Shown: in pieces, positions 9,157-17,281 of the stretch | Numbering within the stretch: the stretch's first letter is position 1 | Layout: each line of letters opens with the position of its first letter | Position numbers and translations under genes: made by a program | Source: Paracoccaceae bacterium | GTDB lineage: Bacteria; Pseudomonadota; Alphaproteobacteria; Rhodobacterales; Rhodobacteraceae | DNA length: 64,000 nt | Assembly (NCBI GenBank): GCA_021647745.1 | Contig: JAKIUB010000002.1 | Location: forward strand, 62,001-126,000 | Reading direction: 5' to 3' | Notes under the pieces: generated by a model | Told to the model about the DNA's origin: nothing | Databases searched by the model: none | The model's input: the letters and a program-made list of their open reading frames with translations, nothing else

Positions 9157-10138
9157 CTACTTTCGCCCGCTGGCGCAGGGCGGTGCGCGGGGCTATCCGT
9201 TGGCCGGTGGTTTGCGGCGGTTCGAGCGGGTAGAGCATATCCGCCGCGGCGGGGGTGGCGAGGTGATACCGGCCCATGATCTGCCGGAGGATGTGCTGCA
9301 AAAGCTGACCGCAAAGCGCCCGCCGATCTGTGGTGTGGAGATGGCGCGCCCCTCGATCATGGGTATTCTCAATGTTACCCCTGACAGCTTTTCGGACGGG
9401 GGAAAACATAAAGATCATACCGTGGAAGCCGCTGAAGCGATGCTGGAGAACGGGGCGGATATTATTGATATTGGTGGTGAAAGCACACGGCCGGGGGCGG
9501 CGTATGTGGAGCCGGAAGTGGAGATAGCGCGGGTGCTGCCGGTGATCACCGCGCTGGCGGCGCGCGGGGTAGGGCCGCTTTCGGTTGATACCCGCAAGGC
9601 GGTGGTGGCCAAGGCGGCGCTTAGGGCGGGGGCAGGGCTTTTTAATGATGTCAGCGCGCTGGGCTTTGATGGAGAGAGCCTGAAGGTGGCGGCTGAAAGC
9701 GGGGCGGCAGTATGCCTGATGCATGCGGGTGGAACGCCTGATACTATGCAGGATAATCCTTTTTATAACAATGTATTGCTGGACGTTTTTGACTTTCTGC
9801 ATGAGCGGGTTGAGGTCTGCGTGGCGGCGGGAATTCCGCACGCCCGTATTATGGTTGATCCGGGGGTGGGTTTTGGCAAGAGCCGTGCCCATAATCTGGC
9901 TTTGTTGCGCGGCATCGGGCTGTTTCACGGGCTGGGTTGTGCGATATTGCTCGGGGTGTCACGCAAGGGGATGATCGGCAAAATCGCGGATGAGTCGCGC
10001 CCTGAGCGGCGTTTTGCCGGCTCTATCGCCTTGGGGTTGGCGGGCCTCGATCAGGGGGTGCAGATGCTGCGGGTGCATGATATTATCGAGACCAGACAGG
10101 CAATCGCGCTGTGGAGCGCGCTTAATTCCGAGGTATAA
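9149..10138 (+). CDS. folP: Dihydropteroate synthase
   Basis: Condenses 6-hydroxymethyl-dihydropterin pyrophosphate with p-aminobenzoate. Start ATG 9149 is chosen because it gives M-A-D-Y-F-R-P-L, while an earlier in-frame codon at 9125 lies deep within the upstream gene. The 329 residues contain N-V-T-P-D-S-F-S-D-G-G, D-I-G-G-E-S-T-R-P-G, S-V-D-T-R-K, N-D-V-S-A-L, D-P-G-V-G-F-G-K and G-V-S-R-K, all core pterin-binding motifs. An N-terminal extension of about 65 residues precedes the barrel. It sits directly upstream of glmM, a common bacterial pairing. Confidence 0.95.
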   Translation: MADYFRPLAQGGARGYPLAGGLRRFERVEHIRRGGGGEVIPAHDLPEDVLQKLTAKRPPICGVEMARPSIMGILNVTPDSFSDGGKHKDHTVEAAEAMLENGADIIDIGGESTRPGAAYVEPEVEIARVLPVITALAARGVGPLSVDTRKAVVAKAALRAGAGLFNDVSALGFDGESLKVAAESGAAVCLMHAGGTPDTMQDNPFYNNVLLDVFDFLHERVEVCVAAGIPHARIMVDPGVGFGKSRAHNLALLRGIGLFHGLGCAILLGVSRKGMIGKIADESRPERRFAGSIALGLAGLDQGVQMLRVHDIIETRQAIALWSALNSEV

Positions 10139-10139
10139 T

Positions 10140-11480
10140 ATGAAGCGTAAATATTTTGGCACTGACGGGGTGCGCGGCAGGGCCAACATCCACCCGATGA
10201 CAGCGGAAATGGCGCTGAAGCTCGGGGCGGTTGTCGGGCAGTATTTTGCCTCTCACAAGGGCAGTAAGCGGGTGATTATCGGCAAGGATACCCGCCGCTC
10301 GGGCTATATGATCGAAAACGCCCTGACCGCCGGATTGCTGGGCGTGGGTATGGATGCCTATCTGCTTGGCCCCGTGCCAACGCCTGCCGTGGGTATGTTG
10401 ACCCGAAGCATGCGCGCCGATCTTGGTATCATGATCTCGGCCTCGCATAATCCGCATCAGGATAACGGCATCAAGTTTTTTGGCCCTGACGGGTTCAAGC
10501 TTTCGGATGAGGTCGAGCACGAGATCGAGGCGCTGCTGGATGTGGAGCCGGAGCTGGTCAATGCGGTCGAGATAGGGAGGGCGCATCGGGTCGAGGGTGA
10601 CCGGGCGCGCTATATCGAATACGCAAAAACCACCTTTCCCCGCCGCTTCCGGCTCGAGGGGCTGAAGGTGGTGGTTGATTGTGCCAACGGGGCTGCTTAC
10701 CGCACCGCGCCGGAGGTTTTGTGGGAGCTGGGGGCCGAGGTGGTGCCGATCGGGGTGTCGCCCAACGGGTATAATATTAACGATCAATGCGGCTCGACCA
10801 GCCCTGAAATGGTGCAGCGGGTGGTGGTGGAGCAGGGTGCCGACCTCGGGATATGCCTTGACGGGGATGCCGACCGGCTACTGGTCATTGATGAAAAAGG
10901 CGAGGTTGCAGATGGTGACCAGCTGATGGCTCTGATCGCCACGCGCATGGCCGCCGAGGGCAAACTGGTGGATAATACGCTGGTGGCAACCGTGATGAGC
11001 AACCTCGGGCTTGAGCGTTATATGGAGGGTGCGGGCATGCGCTTGCTGCGCACCGATGTCGGAGACCGCTATGTGGTCGAGGCGATGCGGGCGGGGGGAT
11101 ATAACCTTGGTGGCGAGCAATCGGGGCATATTGTGTTGCGCGATTTTGTGACCACCGGCGACGGGCTGATCGCGGCCTTGCAGATTTTGAAGGCGATGGT
11201 CGAAACCGGTGAAAAGGCGAGTGTTTTGACGCGGGTGTTTGATCCGGTGCCGCAATTGCTGAAAAATGTGCGTTACAATCCGGCCACAACCCCGCTGGAA
11301 AGCGTCAGTGTTCAGGCTGCTATCAAGGCCGGAGAGGCGCGCTTTGGCGATGAGGGGCGGGTGCTGACCCGCAAATCGGGCACCGAGGCGCTTATCCGGG
11401 TGATGGGTGAATGCAGCGACGCAGCTTTGCTACATGCGGTGGTTGATGATATTGCCGCAGCGGTCAAGGCGGCGGGATAA
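10140..11480 (+). CDS. glmM: Phosphoglucosamine mutase
   Basis: Interconverts glucosamine-6-phosphate and glucosamine-1-phosphate for UDP-GlcNAc synthesis. The 446-residue protein begins M-K-R-K-Y-F-G-T-D-G-V-R-G, the usual GlmM N-terminus, which fixes the start at ATG 10140, one base after the folP stop. The catalytic phosphoserine loop I-S-A-S-H-N-P is near residue 100, the metal loop D-G-D-A-D-R near 240, the sugar loop G-G-E-Q-S-G-H-I near 323, and the phosphate loop R-K-S-G-T-E-A-L-I-R near 410. It supplies the precursor for the Mur enzymes in the same cluster. Confidence 0.97.
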   Translation: MKRKYFGTDGVRGRANIHPMTAEMALKLGAVVGQYFASHKGSKRVIIGKDTRRSGYMIENALTAGLLGVGMDAYLLGPVPTPAVGMLTRSMRADLGIMISASHNPHQDNGIKFFGPDGFKLSDEVEHEIEALLDVEPELVNAVEIGRAHRVEGDRARYIEYAKTTFPRRFRLEGLKVVVDCANGAAYRTAPEVLWELGAEVVPIGVSPNGYNINDQCGSTSPEMVQRVVVEQGADLGICLDGDADRLLVIDEKGEVADGDQLMALIATRMAAEGKLVDNTLVATVMSNLGLERYMEGAGMRLLRTDVGDRYVVEAMRAGGYNLGGEQSGHIVLRDFVTTGDGLIAALQILKAMVETGEKASVLTRVFDPVPQLLKNVRYNPATTPLESVSVQAAIKAGEARFGDEGRVLTRKSGTEALIRVMGECSDAALLHAVVDDIAAAVKAAG

Positions 11481-11671
11481 CGTGCGACCCCGTTTGGCCA
11501 GCACCGATACTTGCGGCATATTGCACCCGTCCCGCAGCCCGGACCCTGACCGCGAAGACGAATGCCGAAAAAGGGTGGAAATGCGTTTGGCAATCAGGTA
11601 GGGTTTTATATTAGCTGCAATGATCCGAAAACGGGCGGTGGCACGGGCACACATGAGGAAGAGCAGTTCCC

Positions 11672-12835
11672 ATGACTGAAATGGCATATGGCGCATCCGC
11701 GTCCGAAACCGGTGATTCCGGTATATCCGAATGGTGGCGCACAGTTGACCGGCTGTCGATTGCGGCGGTGTTGGCGCTGTTTTTGATCGGCATGTTGCTG
11801 GCGTTGGCCGCCTCGCCACCTCTGGCGCTCGAGAACGGGCTGGAGCGGTTTTATTATGTGAAGCGACAGGCAATCTACGGGGTGCTCGGGCTGGGGGTGA
11901 TGATTTTTCTGTCTACCCGCAGCATAAAAACCGTGCGGCGTCTGGCTGTGCTCGGGTTTATTGCGGTGTTGCTCGGGCTGATGGTATTACCCTGGATCGG
12001 CACGGATTACGGCAAGGGTGCGGTGCGCTGGGTTTCCTTGGGGTTTGGCTCTATCCAGCCGTCGGAGTTTATCAAGCCTTTATTTGCGGTGACAGCGGCG
12101 TGGTTATTGGCCGCGAGCACCGATATCGGTGGCCCACCGGGGCGCATGATATCTTTTATCCTGATGATGGTGATTGTTTTTCTTTTGATTTCGCAGCCTG
12201 ATTACGGGCAGGCGGCGCTGGTATTGGCCAGCTGGGGCACAATATTTTTTGTGGGTGGCGCGCCGAAAAAGCTGATATTCACACTGGCCGGCCTGGCGGT
12301 GGGCGGGGGCTATCTGGCTTATGTGAGTGTGCCCCATGTGGCGCGGCGGATTGACGGCTTTCTGAGTGCGGATGTTGATCCGCTGACCCAGATCGGTTTT
12401 GCCACTTCGGCTATTCAGGATGGCGGGCTGTTCGGGGTCGGAATCGGGGCGGGTACCGTAAAATGGACCCTGCCGGATGCCCATACAGATTTTATTATTG
12501 CGGTGGCGGCCGAGGAGTTCGGCCTGTTGTTTACGCTGGTGATCATTGCCTTGTTTATGCTTTTGACCATGCGCTCGCTTTTGCGGCTCCGCCGCGAGGG
12601 GGATATGTTTATCCGGCTGACAGGGGTCGGGCTGGTGACGGTGCTCGGGGCGCAGGCGCTGATCAATCTCGGGGTGGCGGTGCGGCTATTGCCCTCCAAG
12701 GGGATGACATTGCCGTTTGTGAGCTATGGCGGCTCGTCGCTTCTGGCGGCGGGCATCATGATGGGTATGCTTTTTGCGATGACGCGTAAACGCCCGCAAG
12801 GGGATATGTCCGAGCTGCTGGGCGGTGGGCCGTGA
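11672..12835 (+). CDS. ftsW: Lipid II polymerase / cell division protein FtsW
   Basis: SEDS-family integral membrane glycosyltransferase that works with FtsI at the septum. The 387 residues have about ten hydrophobic segments, W-I-G-T-D-Y-G-K-G-A-V-R-W, the Q-P-S-E-F-x-K motif, and the C-terminal signature S-Y-G-G-S-S-L. About 35 N-terminal polar residues are cytoplasmic. The start ATG 11672 is preceded by GAGGAAGAG. A 191-nt upstream gap with no gene separates it from glmM and probably holds its own promoter. Its end overlaps murG by GTGA. Confidence 0.96.
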   Translation: MTEMAYGASASETGDSGISEWWRTVDRLSIAAVLALFLIGMLLALAASPPLALENGLERFYYVKRQAIYGVLGLGVMIFLSTRSIKTVRRLAVLGFIAVLLGLMVLPWIGTDYGKGAVRWVSLGFGSIQPSEFIKPLFAVTAAWLLAASTDIGGPPGRMISFILMMVIVFLLISQPDYGQAALVLASWGTIFFVGGAPKKLIFTLAGLAVGGGYLAYVSVPHVARRIDGFLSADVDPLTQIGFATSAIQDGGLFGVGIGAGTVKWTLPDAHTDFIIAVAAEEFGLLFTLVIIALFMLLTMRSLLRLRREGDMFIRLTGVGLVTVLGAQALINLGVAVRLLPSKGMTLPFVSYGGSSLLAAGIMMGMLFAMTRKRPQGDMSELLGGGP

Positions 12836-13920
12836 GCGCGCCGCTTGTGGTGATCGCTGCTGGCGGTACCGGTGGGCATATGTTTCCGGCGCAGGCGCTG
12901 GCCGAGGAGATGCTGGCGCGCGGCTGGCGGGTGAAACTTTCGACAGATGTGCGGGGCGCGCGATATTCGGGGGGTTTTCCCGAGGCGGTGGTGCGCGAGA
13001 TTGTGAAATCCGCGACTACGGCGCGGGGCGGTGTGCTGGCCAAATTGATGGTGCTGCCGCGCATTGCGACCGGCTCGCTCAAAGCGTGGCGCAGCTTTCG
13101 GGCAGATCGCCCCGATGTGGTGGTTGGCTTTGGCGGATACCCGGCAATTCCGGCTATGGCGGCAGCGTGGCTTTTGCGCTTGCCGCGTATGGTGCATGAG
13201 CAAAACGGTGTGTTGGGGCGGGTGAACAAGGTGTTTGCGACGCGGGTGGATATGGTCGCCTGTTCGGTGTGGCCGACGGTGCTGCCCAAGGGAGCGGTGG
13301 CCGAGCATACTGGCAACCCCGTGCGCGAAAGCGTGCTGGCAAAGGCGGCCTCGCCTTATATTGCGCCCGGCGATTACCCGATGAATCTGCTGGTGTTTGG
13401 TGGCTCGCAAGGGGCGAGCATTATGGGCAATGTGCCAAAGGCGCTAGCCCTGCTGCCCCAAGCCTTGCAGGACCGCCTGATTGTGTCCCATCAAGCGCGG
13501 GATTCCGACCATGCGGATGCGGTGGCGGCTTACGAAACGCTGGGTATTCGCGCCGATGTGCAGCCATTTTTTGATGATATCCCCAAGCGACTGGCCCACG
13601 CACAGCTGGTGATCGCGCGGGCGGGGGCGTCAAGCGTGGCCGATATAACCGTGGTCGGGCGGCCCTCGATCCTGATCCCGCTGGCAGCCGCCATTCGGGA
13701 TGAGCAAACCGCCAATGCCGCTGGACTAAAAGCCGCGCACGGGGCGATTGTTATACAAGAGAAAGACTTGACGCCAGCGGTCTTGGCGCAGCATATCGGG
13801 GGGGTATTGTCCGCCCCTGATTTGGCGCAAAGCATGGCTGAAGCCGCGCTGGAGCTTGGCCGACCAGATGCCACCCGGCGCCTTGCCGCCTTGGTGGAAA
13901 AACTAGGAAAAACACAATGA
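12832..13920 (+). CDS. murG: UDP-GlcNAc--lipid I GlcNAc transferase
   Basis: Peripheral membrane glycosyltransferase (GT28) that makes lipid II. The 362 residues show the N-terminal G-G-T-G-G-H motif (residues about 11-16), H-E-Q-N-G-V-L-G-R-V-N-K near 123, G-G-S-Q-G-A-S near 190, and the C-terminal A-R-A-G-A-S-S and P-L-A-A-A-x-x-x-E-Q-T-A-N-A donor-binding region. The start GTG 12832 overlaps the ftsW stop by four bases, and the end overlaps murC by ATGA. Confidence 0.97.
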   Translation: MSAPLVVIAAGGTGGHMFPAQALAEEMLARGWRVKLSTDVRGARYSGGFPEAVVREIVKSATTARGGVLAKLMVLPRIATGSLKAWRSFRADRPDVVVGFGGYPAIPAMAAAWLLRLPRMVHEQNGVLGRVNKVFATRVDMVACSVWPTVLPKGAVAEHTGNPVRESVLAKAASPYIAPGDYPMNLLVFGGSQGASIMGNVPKALALLPQALQDRLIVSHQARDSDHADAVAAYETLGIRADVQPFFDDIPKRLAHAQLVIARAGASSVADITVVGRPSILIPLAAAIRDEQTANAAGLKAAHGAIVIQEKDLTPAVLAQHIGGVLSAPDLAQSMAEAALELGRPDATRRLAALVEKLGKTQ

Positions 13921-15305
13921 ACAGCCAAACACGCCTGCCCCATGATATCGGCCCGATCCACTTTGTGGGCATTGGCGGCATTGGCATGAGCGGCATTGCC
14001 GAAGTGCTGATGAACCACGGCTATAAGGTGCAAGGGTCTGACCTGAAGGAAAGCCCGATCACCAAGCGGCTGGAGGAAAAAGGCGCGGAGATTTTTATTG
14101 GCCAGAAGGCCGAAAACCTTGAGGGCGCCGAGGTGATTGTGATCTCGACCGCGATAAAACCCGGCAATGCCGAGCTGGACGCCGCCCGCGCACGGGGCTT
14201 GCCTGTGGTGCGACGTGCTGAAATGCTGGCCGAGCTGATGCGGCTGAAAAGCAATGTGGCAGTGGCCGGCACCCATGGCAAAACCACCACCACCTCGATG
14301 GTCGCCGCGCTGCTTGATGGCGGCGGTATGGACCCGACGGTGATCAATGGCGGTATCATCCATGCTTATGGCTCAAATGCGCGCATGGGCAGTGGCGAGT
14401 GGATGGTGGTCGAGGCGGACGAGAGCGACGGCACTTTCAATAAACTACCGGCGACCATTGCGATTATTACCAATATCGACCCCGAGCATCTTGACCACTA
14501 CGGTAGCTTTGATGCGCTGCGCGAGGCGTTTTATACCTTTGTCGGCAATATCCCGTTTTACGGCGTGGCGGTGTGCTGCATTGATCATCCCGAGGTTCAG
14601 GCCCTTGTTGGCCGGATCACCGACCGGCGGGTGGTAACCTATGGCATGAGCCCGCAAGCCGATGTGCGGGTGAAAAACTTGCGTTTCGAGGGCGGAAAAG
14701 CCTTTTTCGATGTGGCGATGAAGGTTGGCTCCATTCGTGGTCTGGTGCTGCCGATGCCCGGCGATCACAACGTGCTCAATGCCACGGCGGCTGTGGCGGT
14801 GGCGCTGCATCTCGGGGTGTCGGCGGAGGATATCAAGGCTGCGCTCAAGGGCTTTGGCGGGGTTAACCGGCGGTTTACAAAGGTGGCCGAGCTGGACGGG
14901 GTGACGATCATTGATGATTATGCCCATCATCCGGTCGAGATTGCGGCGGTGCTGAAGGCGGCGCGCCAATGCACGAAAGGGCGGGTGATTGCTGTGCATC
15001 AGCCCCACAGGTTTTCACGGCTGGAGGATCTGTTCGAGGATTTTTGCAGCTGTTTCAATGATGCCGATATTGCGGCGATTGCGCCGGTATTTGCCGCCGG
15101 AGAACCCTCTATCAAGGGGGTAGACCATGTGGCGCTGGTATCCGGCCTAATAACCCGGGGCCATAAAAACGCCGTGGTAATAGATGGCGAAGCCGGGCTG
15201 GCAGAGCTGGTAAAAGAGGTGGCGCGGCCGGGGGATATTGTGGTTTGCCTCGGGGCGGGCACCATATCGGCATGGGCCAACGGGCTGCCTGCCGCGCTTA
15301 CATGA
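13917..15305 (+). CDS. murC: UDP-N-acetylmuramate--L-alanine ligase
   Basis: First Mur ligase, adding L-alanine to UDP-MurNAc. The 462-residue protein has H-F-V-G-I-G-G-I-G-M-S-G in its N-terminal Rossmann domain, the P-loop G-T-H-G-K-T-T-T near residue 118, D-Y-A-H-H-P near 341, and Q-P-H-R-F-S-R-L near 361. Four-base ATGA overlaps couple it to murG before it and to the first DUF2484 gene after it. Confidence 0.98.
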   Translation: MNSQTRLPHDIGPIHFVGIGGIGMSGIAEVLMNHGYKVQGSDLKESPITKRLEEKGAEIFIGQKAENLEGAEVIVISTAIKPGNAELDAARARGLPVVRRAEMLAELMRLKSNVAVAGTHGKTTTTSMVAALLDGGGMDPTVINGGIIHAYGSNARMGSGEWMVVEADESDGTFNKLPATIAIITNIDPEHLDHYGSFDALREAFYTFVGNIPFYGVAVCCIDHPEVQALVGRITDRRVVTYGMSPQADVRVKNLRFEGGKAFFDVAMKVGSIRGLVLPMPGDHNVLNATAAVAVALHLGVSAEDIKAALKGFGGVNRRFTKVAELDGVTIIDDYAHHPVEIAAVLKAARQCTKGRVIAVHQPHRFSRLEDLFEDFCSCFNDADIAAIAPVFAAGEPSIKGVDHVALVSGLITRGHKNAVVIDGEAGLAELVKEVARPGDIVVCLGAGTISAWANGLPAALT

Positions 15306-15559
15306 GCAGCTTTATCGCGGTCTGCCTTTGGGCGATTTCGGCCAATGTGATTGCGGTAATTCCTTGGGGGCAGCCCTATCGGCTACACTGGAATCTGGCG
15401 CGACTGCTGGTGCTGGCCTTGCCGGTGGTTATCTGGCTGGTGGGTGCGCAGCACGGGGTTTATTGGCAGCTTGCGGCGCTGGTGCTTGCGGTTTTTCAGC
15501 TGCGGCTTATGCTGCGGCATATGTATAGGCAAGCCATGGAAAAGTGGAGAGGGCGATGA
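15302..15559 (+). CDS. DUF2484 family small membrane protein (copy 1)
   Basis: An 85-residue protein of unknown function with three predicted membrane helices and a short basic tail. The start is placed at ATG 15302, overlapping the murC stop by ATGA. An upstream in-frame codon at 15245 lies inside murC and is unlikely. The N-terminal pattern W-A-x-x-A-N-x-x-A-x-x-P is shared with the following gene, and I recognise it as DUF2484, a family I know from this murC-murB position in Rhodobacterales. Location suggests a role tied to cell-wall synthesis, but no activity can be assigned. Confidence 0.85.
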   Translation: MSSFIAVCLWAISANVIAVIPWGQPYRLHWNLARLLVLALPVVIWLVGAQHGVYWQLAALVLAVFQLRLMLRHMYRQAMEKWRGR

Positions 15560-15804
15560 GTGCAATACTGGTGGCCGGTATTTGGGCGCTGGTCGCCAAT
15601 CTTGTGGCGATGCTGCCCCATAACCGGCTGCACTTTACCCTTGGCGGGGTTTTGCTGCTGTGTTTTCCTGTTGTTTTGTGGATGATCGGGCAGGCCTTTG
15701 GCGGCTGGGCGGTTTTTGCTGTTGTGCTGGTCGGGGTGTCTTTGTTTCGGTTGCCGCTGGTGTATTATATAAAGAAAGCGCTGGGAAAACATGAGCCTGA
15801 TTGA
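15556..15804 (+). CDS. DUF2484 family small membrane protein (copy 2)
   Basis: An 82-residue membrane protein that looks like a diverged tandem duplicate of the preceding gene: same length, same three-helix layout, same N-terminal W-A-x-x-A-N-x-x-A-x-x-P motif, and a basic C-terminal end. ATG 15556 overlaps the upstream stop by ATGA, and the 3' end runs 14 nt into murB. The very tight coupling on both sides argues that both copies are translated with murC and murB. Function is unknown. Confidence 0.85.
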   Translation: MSAILVAGIWALVANLVAMLPHNRLHFTLGGVLLLCFPVVLWMIGQAFGGWAVFAVVLVGVSLFRLPLVYYIKKALGKHEPD

Positions 15805-16720
15805 CAAAATGCCCAAAACCGAGGGGCGCTTGCTGGAGAACCGCCCGCTGGACAGCCTAAGCTGGCTGCGTGTTGGCGGCCCTGCCGAAGTGCTCTTTAC
15901 CCCTGCGCATATGGCTGACCTTGCTGCTTTTATGAAGGCCCTGCCACAGGATGTTCCGGTGCTGCCGATTGGTGTTTGCTCCAACCTGATTATCCGTGAT
16001 GGCGGGGTAAAGGGCGTGGTTGTGCGGCTCGGCCCAAAGTTTAACGGCTTTGAGGTGCTGAAGGGTGGCGAGGTCCGCGTCGGCGCCTCGGCGCTGGATG
16101 CGCAGGTGGCAAAAAAGGCGGCAGAGGCGGGGATTGACTTGGCGTTTTTACGCACCATTCCGGGCAGCATCGGCGGCGCGATTAAAATGAACGCAGGCTG
16201 TTATGGCAGCTATATGGCGGATGTATTTGTGCGCGCCACAGCGGTGACCCGGCAGGGCGAGGTGGTGACCCTGAAGCCGGATGATATGGGCTTTGGCTAC
16301 CGCCACTCCGCCATGCCGGATGATACGACGATCACCCAAGCCGTGCTGCGTGGGCCGCTGGGCGAGCCTGCCGAGATAGCGGTGAAGATGGAAGCGGCAC
16401 TGGCCAGCCGCGCCGCCAGCCAGCCCGTAAAAGACCGCTCTTGCGGCTCCACCTTCCGCAACCCTGCGGGGTTTTCCTCCACCGGAGAAGCCGACGATGT
16501 GCATGACCTGAAAGCATGGAAACTGATTGACGAGGCAGGGCTGCGGGGGGCAAAGCTCGGCGGGGCGCAGATGAGCGAGATGCACCCTAATTTTCTGATC
16601 AATACCGGCGGGGCGAGCGCGGCAGACCTTGAAGGGCTGGGCGAGATGGTGCGGGCGCGGGTGAAGGAAAAGCACGGGATCGAGCTGGAATGGGAGATTA
16701 AGCGGGTGGGGGATGGTTGA
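15791..16720 (+). CDS. murB: UDP-N-acetylenolpyruvoylglucosamine reductase
   Basis: FAD-dependent reductase that makes UDP-MurNAc. The 309 residues contain the FAD-binding elements R-V-G-G-P-A and G-V-C-S-N-L, the loop I-P-G-S-I-G-G-A-x-x-M-N-A-G, the catalytic region G-S-T-F-R-N-P with the serine proton donor, and K-L-G-G-A-Q-M-S-E-x-H-x-N-F at the C-terminal domain. The layout matches type II-like short MurB enzymes. ATG 15791 lies within the end of the upstream DUF2484 gene. Confidence 0.97.
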   Translation: MSLIDKMPKTEGRLLENRPLDSLSWLRVGGPAEVLFTPAHMADLAAFMKALPQDVPVLPIGVCSNLIIRDGGVKGVVVRLGPKFNGFEVLKGGEVRVGASALDAQVAKKAAEAGIDLAFLRTIPGSIGGAIKMNAGCYGSYMADVFVRATAVTRQGEVVTLKPDDMGFGYRHSAMPDDTTITQAVLRGPLGEPAEIAVKMEAALASRAASQPVKDRSCGSTFRNPAGFSSTGEADDVHDLKAWKLIDEAGLRGAKLGGAQMSEMHPNFLINTGGASAADLEGLGEMVRARVKEKHGIELEWEIKRVGDG

Positions 16721-16721
16721 A

Positions 16722-17076
16722 ATGGCAGGGTTAAAGGTATTGAAAAATTGGCTGAAGCTGATTTAAAAAATCACGCTTAAAGCAAGGTTTATGGGCGCTA
16801 TTTCTCTGGTTTGCGCTCACAGTAGCGGCCGTGGCTGTTTATTTGGTTTTCTCATACATAAACTACGGGAACATGCTCACGGACATTTGCATTGGTCGGA
16901 GGGTGGGATCGATGGAGCAATGTGAATGCGTGGGCAAGTATATGAAAAGTAGTGCCGGTTTTTTTGAATGGGCTTATTGGGTTTTTGATAATTTCTTTTT
17001 TGAAAGATCAAGTGAGCGTTCATACGAATTGGCTGAAGTGTCGGTAAGGCAATGCCTTCCAGAATATGAGCAGTAA
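16722..17076 (+). pseudogene. Small membrane protein gene with apparent frameshift
   Basis: An ATG at 16722, two bases after the murB stop, opens a 14-codon frame ending in TAA at 16764. In the +1 frame, immediately after, an open frame runs to a TAA at 17074-17076. Joined by skipping one T in a T3A6 run at 16762-16770, the two give a plausible protein: a basic N-terminus, one hydrophobic helix (W-A-L-F-L-W-F then V-Y-L-V-F), and a soluble part with four cysteines (D-I-C, E-Q-C-E-C, R-Q-C-L). No good start codon exists for the second frame before GTG 16831, which lies inside the helix. It could be a broken gene, a sequencing error or a programmed shift. Not recognised. Confidence 0.45.
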
Positions 17077-17230
17077 TAACGCTGCTTGGAGTTGTGGCCG
17101 GCAATGCTTTAACCAAAGAAGCCAAGGGCCGGTGAAGCCGGGAAAGCTAAAGGCGCGCGCCTCGGCGTGACCATGTAAAACTCAAGAAAACTGTTCCCAA
17201 ACCGAATCGCCTGCGCTAGAGTAGGCCCGA

Positions 17231-17268
17231 CGGGGAAAACCCCGCGATACATGACCCCGAAAACGGGG
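17231..17268 (+). promoter_or_regulatory. Two complementary GGGG/CCCC hairpins upstream of ddl
   Basis: CGGGG-AAAA-CCCCG at 17231-17244 and CCCCG-AAAA-CGGGG at 17255-17268 are two perfect 5-bp hairpins 10 nt apart, ending 13 nt before the ddl ATG. The stems are mutually complementary, so the outer arms could pair instead and give an alternative long-range structure. This could modulate ddl translation or transcription. The sequence shows the repeats; any regulatory role is inference. Confidence 0.4.
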
Positions 17269-17281
17269 CTTTGAGGTGGCT

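Noticed and set aside
9990..10139. An upstream extension of glmM to a start at 9990
   Set aside because: The extension lies inside folP in another frame, and the GlmM N-terminus M-K-R-K-Y-F-G-T-D-G is conserved at 10140.
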